Positions 6,436 through 8,024 of a stretch of 8,024 nucleotides of DNA are shown in pieces (position 1 is the first letter of the stretch; every line of letters starts with the position of its first letter). The notes beneath the pieces were generated by a model. The model searched no databases, was not told the DNA's origin, and worked only from the letters and a program-made list of their open reading frames with translations. The stretch is from the NCBI GenBank assembly GCA_013003285.1, contig JABDJY010000457.1:1-8024 (forward strand). The letters are read 5' to 3'. This DNA is from Alphaproteobacteria bacterium (GTDB lineage: Bacteria > Pseudomonadota > Alphaproteobacteria > UBA6615). Both the position numbers and the translations under genes were made by a program.

Positions 6436-6837
6436 ATGGCGAAGGAGCAGATCACCTCGGATCGTATGAAACAGCCGAGCGGCAACTTTTCCCATGCGAC
6501 CACCATCGAGGCGCGGGGCAAGCTGGTGTTTATATCCGGCATGACGGCGCACCAGCCCGACGGCACGGTCGCGGGGGTCGGCGACGTGGAGGCCCAGACC
6601 CGTCAGGTCTGCGAAAACGTCAAGGCGGCTGTGGAAGCCGCCGGCGGCGTCATGGGCGATATCTGCCGGGTCGATGTCTTTGTGCGCAACATGGAGCATT
6701 TCGACATCATCCACCAAGTTCGCCGGGAGTATTTCACCCCGCCGCTGCCGGCCTCGACCATGGTCGAAGTCACCAAAATGACCCATCCCGACTATCTGGT
6801 TGAAATCAGCGCGATTGCTGTGGTTCAGGACGGGTAA
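6436..6837 (+). CDS. RidA/YjgF-family protein lacking the imine-deaminase arginine
   Basis: A 133 aa protein of normal length for the family, whose members form trimers with active sites at subunit interfaces. Recognisable blocks are VFISGMTA (31-38), the QTRQVCENVKAAVEAAGG helix (54-71), DVFVRNMEHFD (80-90) and VEISAIAVV (122-130). In RidA the motif PARS supplies the catalytic Arg (Arg105 in E. coli numbering); here it reads P105-A-S107-T, so the Arg is replaced by Ser. Rid subgroups described as lacking this Arg are thought not to hydrolyse enamines/imines like classical RidA, and the family also includes 2-aminomuconate deaminase of aromatic-amine catabolism. Its place behind an SDR and near two oxygenases suggests a pathway-specific deaminase or hydrolase instead of housekeeping RidA. 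The family call is firm; the activity is open. Confidence 0.92.
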   Translation: MAKEQITSDRMKQPSGNFSHATTIEARGKLVFISGMTAHQPDGTVAGVGDVEAQTRQVCENVKAAVEAAGGVMGDICRVDVFVRNMEHFDIIHQVRREYFTPPLPASTMVEVTKMTHPDYLVEISAIAVVQDG

Positions 6838-6872
6838 ACCGGTGCAATCAGTCGCAAAACGGGCCGCAAACA

Positions 6873-7664
6873 TTGAGTAGCGCAGATCAAAATCAACCGA
6901 ACCTTTTCATCTTGGGGAGCGGTCGCAGCGGCACCAGCATGGTTGCCGGTCTGTTTCGGAACGCCGGCTATTTTATGGGGGACAAGCTGCATGAGCCTCG
7001 GCACAGCAATCCGTTAGGGTTTTTCGAAGACGCTGCCGTCAATAATATAAATGAATCGATACTTGCCCCCCTTATACCAGCAGCGACCCGACGGGACGGC
7101 ATTGTCTACCGAGCCGATGCGCCGGGGCCGGGGCAAAGATGGCTGGCGCGTCTACCCCCCGACACGGAAATCAAGGCGACGTCAGAACAACTGGATGTCA
7201 TCTCGGGGCTGACGAACCAACAGCCATTTTGCTTCAAGGACCCACGCTTCGCCTACACTTTGCATTTGTGGCGGCCCTCCGGAGGCGATTGCCGTTTCAT
7301 CTGTGTCTTTCGTAATCCTTCCGAAGTGATCGAGAGCATTCTCACGGAATGCAGGAACGTTGATTATCTACGAAATTTCTCGATAAGCGTGGCCCAGGCT
7401 GCCGAAGTGTGGTTTTACAACTACCGCAGCATTCTGCAGAACCACGCGAATGCCGGTGAGTGGTTTTTCATCGAATACGATCAAGTGTTTGAACCGAATG
7501 TCCTAGAGCGGTTGGCGGCCTTTACGGGCGCCGAGCTGGATCGGGATTTCCCGACGGGAACGCTTAAACGCAGTAAGCCCAGTTACAAGATCGGGCCGCC
7601 TATCCGAAAATTGTACGATGCGTTACGCCAGCGCGCCCAGCGCAGCCTGGACACTGAATTTTAA
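6873..7664 (+). CDS. Sulfotransferase-family P-loop protein
   Basis: A 263 aa protein resembling PAPS-dependent sulfotransferases, which sulfate sugars or other acceptors. The 5'-phosphosulfate loop is GSGRSGTS (residues 15-22). The 3'-phosphate region is ICVFRNPSEVIESI (143-156), preceded by the CFKDPR block (120-125) common in bacterial members. No transmembrane segment is seen. The start is taken as TTG at 6873: it places the P-loop at residue 15 as in relatives, whereas the next in-frame ATG (Met23) would cut the loop away. The Shine-Dalgarno is not obvious. It lies 35 nt after the RidA-like gene and may be read from the same transcript. Its third positions look less GC-biased than those of the genes before it, with AT-rich patches near 7040-7060, and its theme matches the following glycosyltransferase. 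A non-catalytic sulfotransferase-fold protein is the alternative. Confidence 0.82.
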   Translation: MSSADQNQPNLFILGSGRSGTSMVAGLFRNAGYFMGDKLHEPRHSNPLGFFEDAAVNNINESILAPLIPAATRRDGIVYRADAPGPGQRWLARLPPDTEIKATSEQLDVISGLTNQQPFCFKDPRFAYTLHLWRPSGGDCRFICVFRNPSEVIESILTECRNVDYLRNFSISVAQAAEVWFYNYRSILQNHANAGEWFFIEYDQVFEPNVLERLAAFTGAELDRDFPTGTLKRSKPSYKIGPPIRKLYDALRQRAQRSLDTEF

Positions 7665-7782
7665 CTCACAGCGCCGTGTTATCGCGCAAAAAACGGCAAA
7701 TAGCTGGCGATTACACTGCATCAACTAATTTGTGATACACATATCGCCGTTTTGCTGAGAAATGGTTGCAGGTAGAGCCGCC
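7665..7782 (+). promoter_or_regulatory. Intergenic leader with competing inverted repeats before the glycosyltransferase
   Basis: The spacer is AT-rich compared with its flanks. AAAACGGC (7690-7697) pairs perfectly with GCCGTTTT (7746-7753), and GGCGAT (7706-7711) pairs with ATCGCC (7743-7748). The two pairings share bases and exclude each other. TGTG-ATA-CACA (about 7731-7741) is a small dyad between them. The right arm ends in TTTT, so the longer stem could be a weak terminator after the sulfotransferase gene. AGGTAGAG (7770-7777) is the likely Shine-Dalgarno of the next gene. Confidence 0.35.
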
Positions 7783-8013
7783 GTGAAAATATTGTTCGTC
7801 CACCAAAATTGCCCCGGGCAATACAAGCACCTGGCGCCCGCCTTGGCGGCGCGCAAGGGTTGGGATGTGCGGTTTTTGACCCGTCCGGGCAAGCCCGACA
7901 TGGCCGGTGTCACCAAGGTCGAATACGATTTGGCGCGCGAGCCGGGCAAGCAGACCCACCGTTATTTGATAAATCTGGAATCGGCGGTTCTCTATGGCTG
8001 GGCCGCCGCCTGA
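7783..8013 (+). CDS. GT4-type glycosyltransferase, N-terminal fragment only
   Basis: The N-terminal 76 residues of what resembles a family 4 (GT-B fold) glycosyltransferase. VKILFVHQNCPGQYKHLAPAL is the usual first strand and loop of this group, with a GWDVRFLT second strand and an LESAVLYGWAAA helix near the end. Full proteins are several hundred residues, so more than three quarters is missing. GTG at 7783 is chosen over the in-frame ATG at 7762 because AGGTAGAG lies just upstream and relatives begin at this strand. The frame ends in TGA at 8011-8013, inside a perfect inverted repeat that closes exactly at the window's last base. The stop is more likely an assembly artefact than a biological truncation. 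With the sulfotransferase it suggests synthesis of a sulfated or decorated surface glycan. Confidence 0.65.
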   Translation: MKILFVHQNCPGQYKHLAPALAARKGWDVRFLTRPGKPDMAGVTKVEYDLAREPGKQTHRYLINLESAVLYGWAAA

Positions 8014-8024
8014 CCATAGAGAAC
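7987..8024. repeat. 11-bp perfect inverted repeat at the right edge
   Basis: GTTCTCTATGG (7987-7997) and CCATAGAGAAC (8014-8024) are exact reverse complements around a 16-nt loop. The right arm ends with the last base. It lies inside the glycosyltransferase reading frame, where a terminator is not expected. Confidence 0.85.

Noticed and set aside
1..8024. CRISPR arrays, tRNA/rRNA genes, insertion sequences
   Set aside because: No regularly spaced repeats, no cloverleaf or rRNA-like stretch and no transposase motif were seen on either strand. Read by eye, without a covariance search.

Overview
The window looks like an alphaproteobacterial chromosome fragment, probably from a metagenomic contig. 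The reasons are high GC with GC-rich third positions in most genes, families typical of Rhodospirillales-like catabolic loci, and a small zinc-ribbon protein of a type I recall from that class. This lineage call is inference from gene content, not a search result.

Layout. (1) Positions 2-3528, plus strand: a three-gene run of a bicupin protein (cut by the left edge), an isopenicillin-N-synthase-type non-haem iron oxygenase, and a PheA/TfdB-type FAD monooxygenase. (2) Positions 3525-4736, minus strand: an M24 'pita-bread' hydrolase of the creatinase/ectoine-hydrolase kind, convergent with the flavoprotein gene and sharing a CTAG stop with it. (3) Positions 4737-5501: mostly non-coding, with one small minus-strand zinc-ribbon gene (5005-5193) and candidate promoter or operator sequences. 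(4) Positions 5502-6837, plus strand: an atypical NAD(P)-dependent epimerase/dehydratase-like SDR followed by a RidA-family protein with a strong Shine-Dalgarno. (5) Positions 6873-8024: a change of theme to a sulfotransferase-like P-loop protein and the N-terminus of a GT4-type glycosyltransferase, which suggests a cell-surface glycan locus. The glycosyltransferase frame stops at an 11-bp fold-back that ends exactly at the window's last base.

How the genes may work together. Two oxygenases of different chemistry (Fe(II) and FAD), a metal-binding cupin, a C-N/amide hydrolase-like M24 protein, an SDR and a RidA protein together suggest catabolism of an aromatic or nitrogen-containing small molecule. 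The substrate cannot be read from the sequence. Several members depart from their family's textbook active sites: RidA without its Arg, M24 without metal ligands, IPNS-like RYA instead of RxS, and an SDR without YxxxK. Reactions should therefore not be transferred from the best-known family members.
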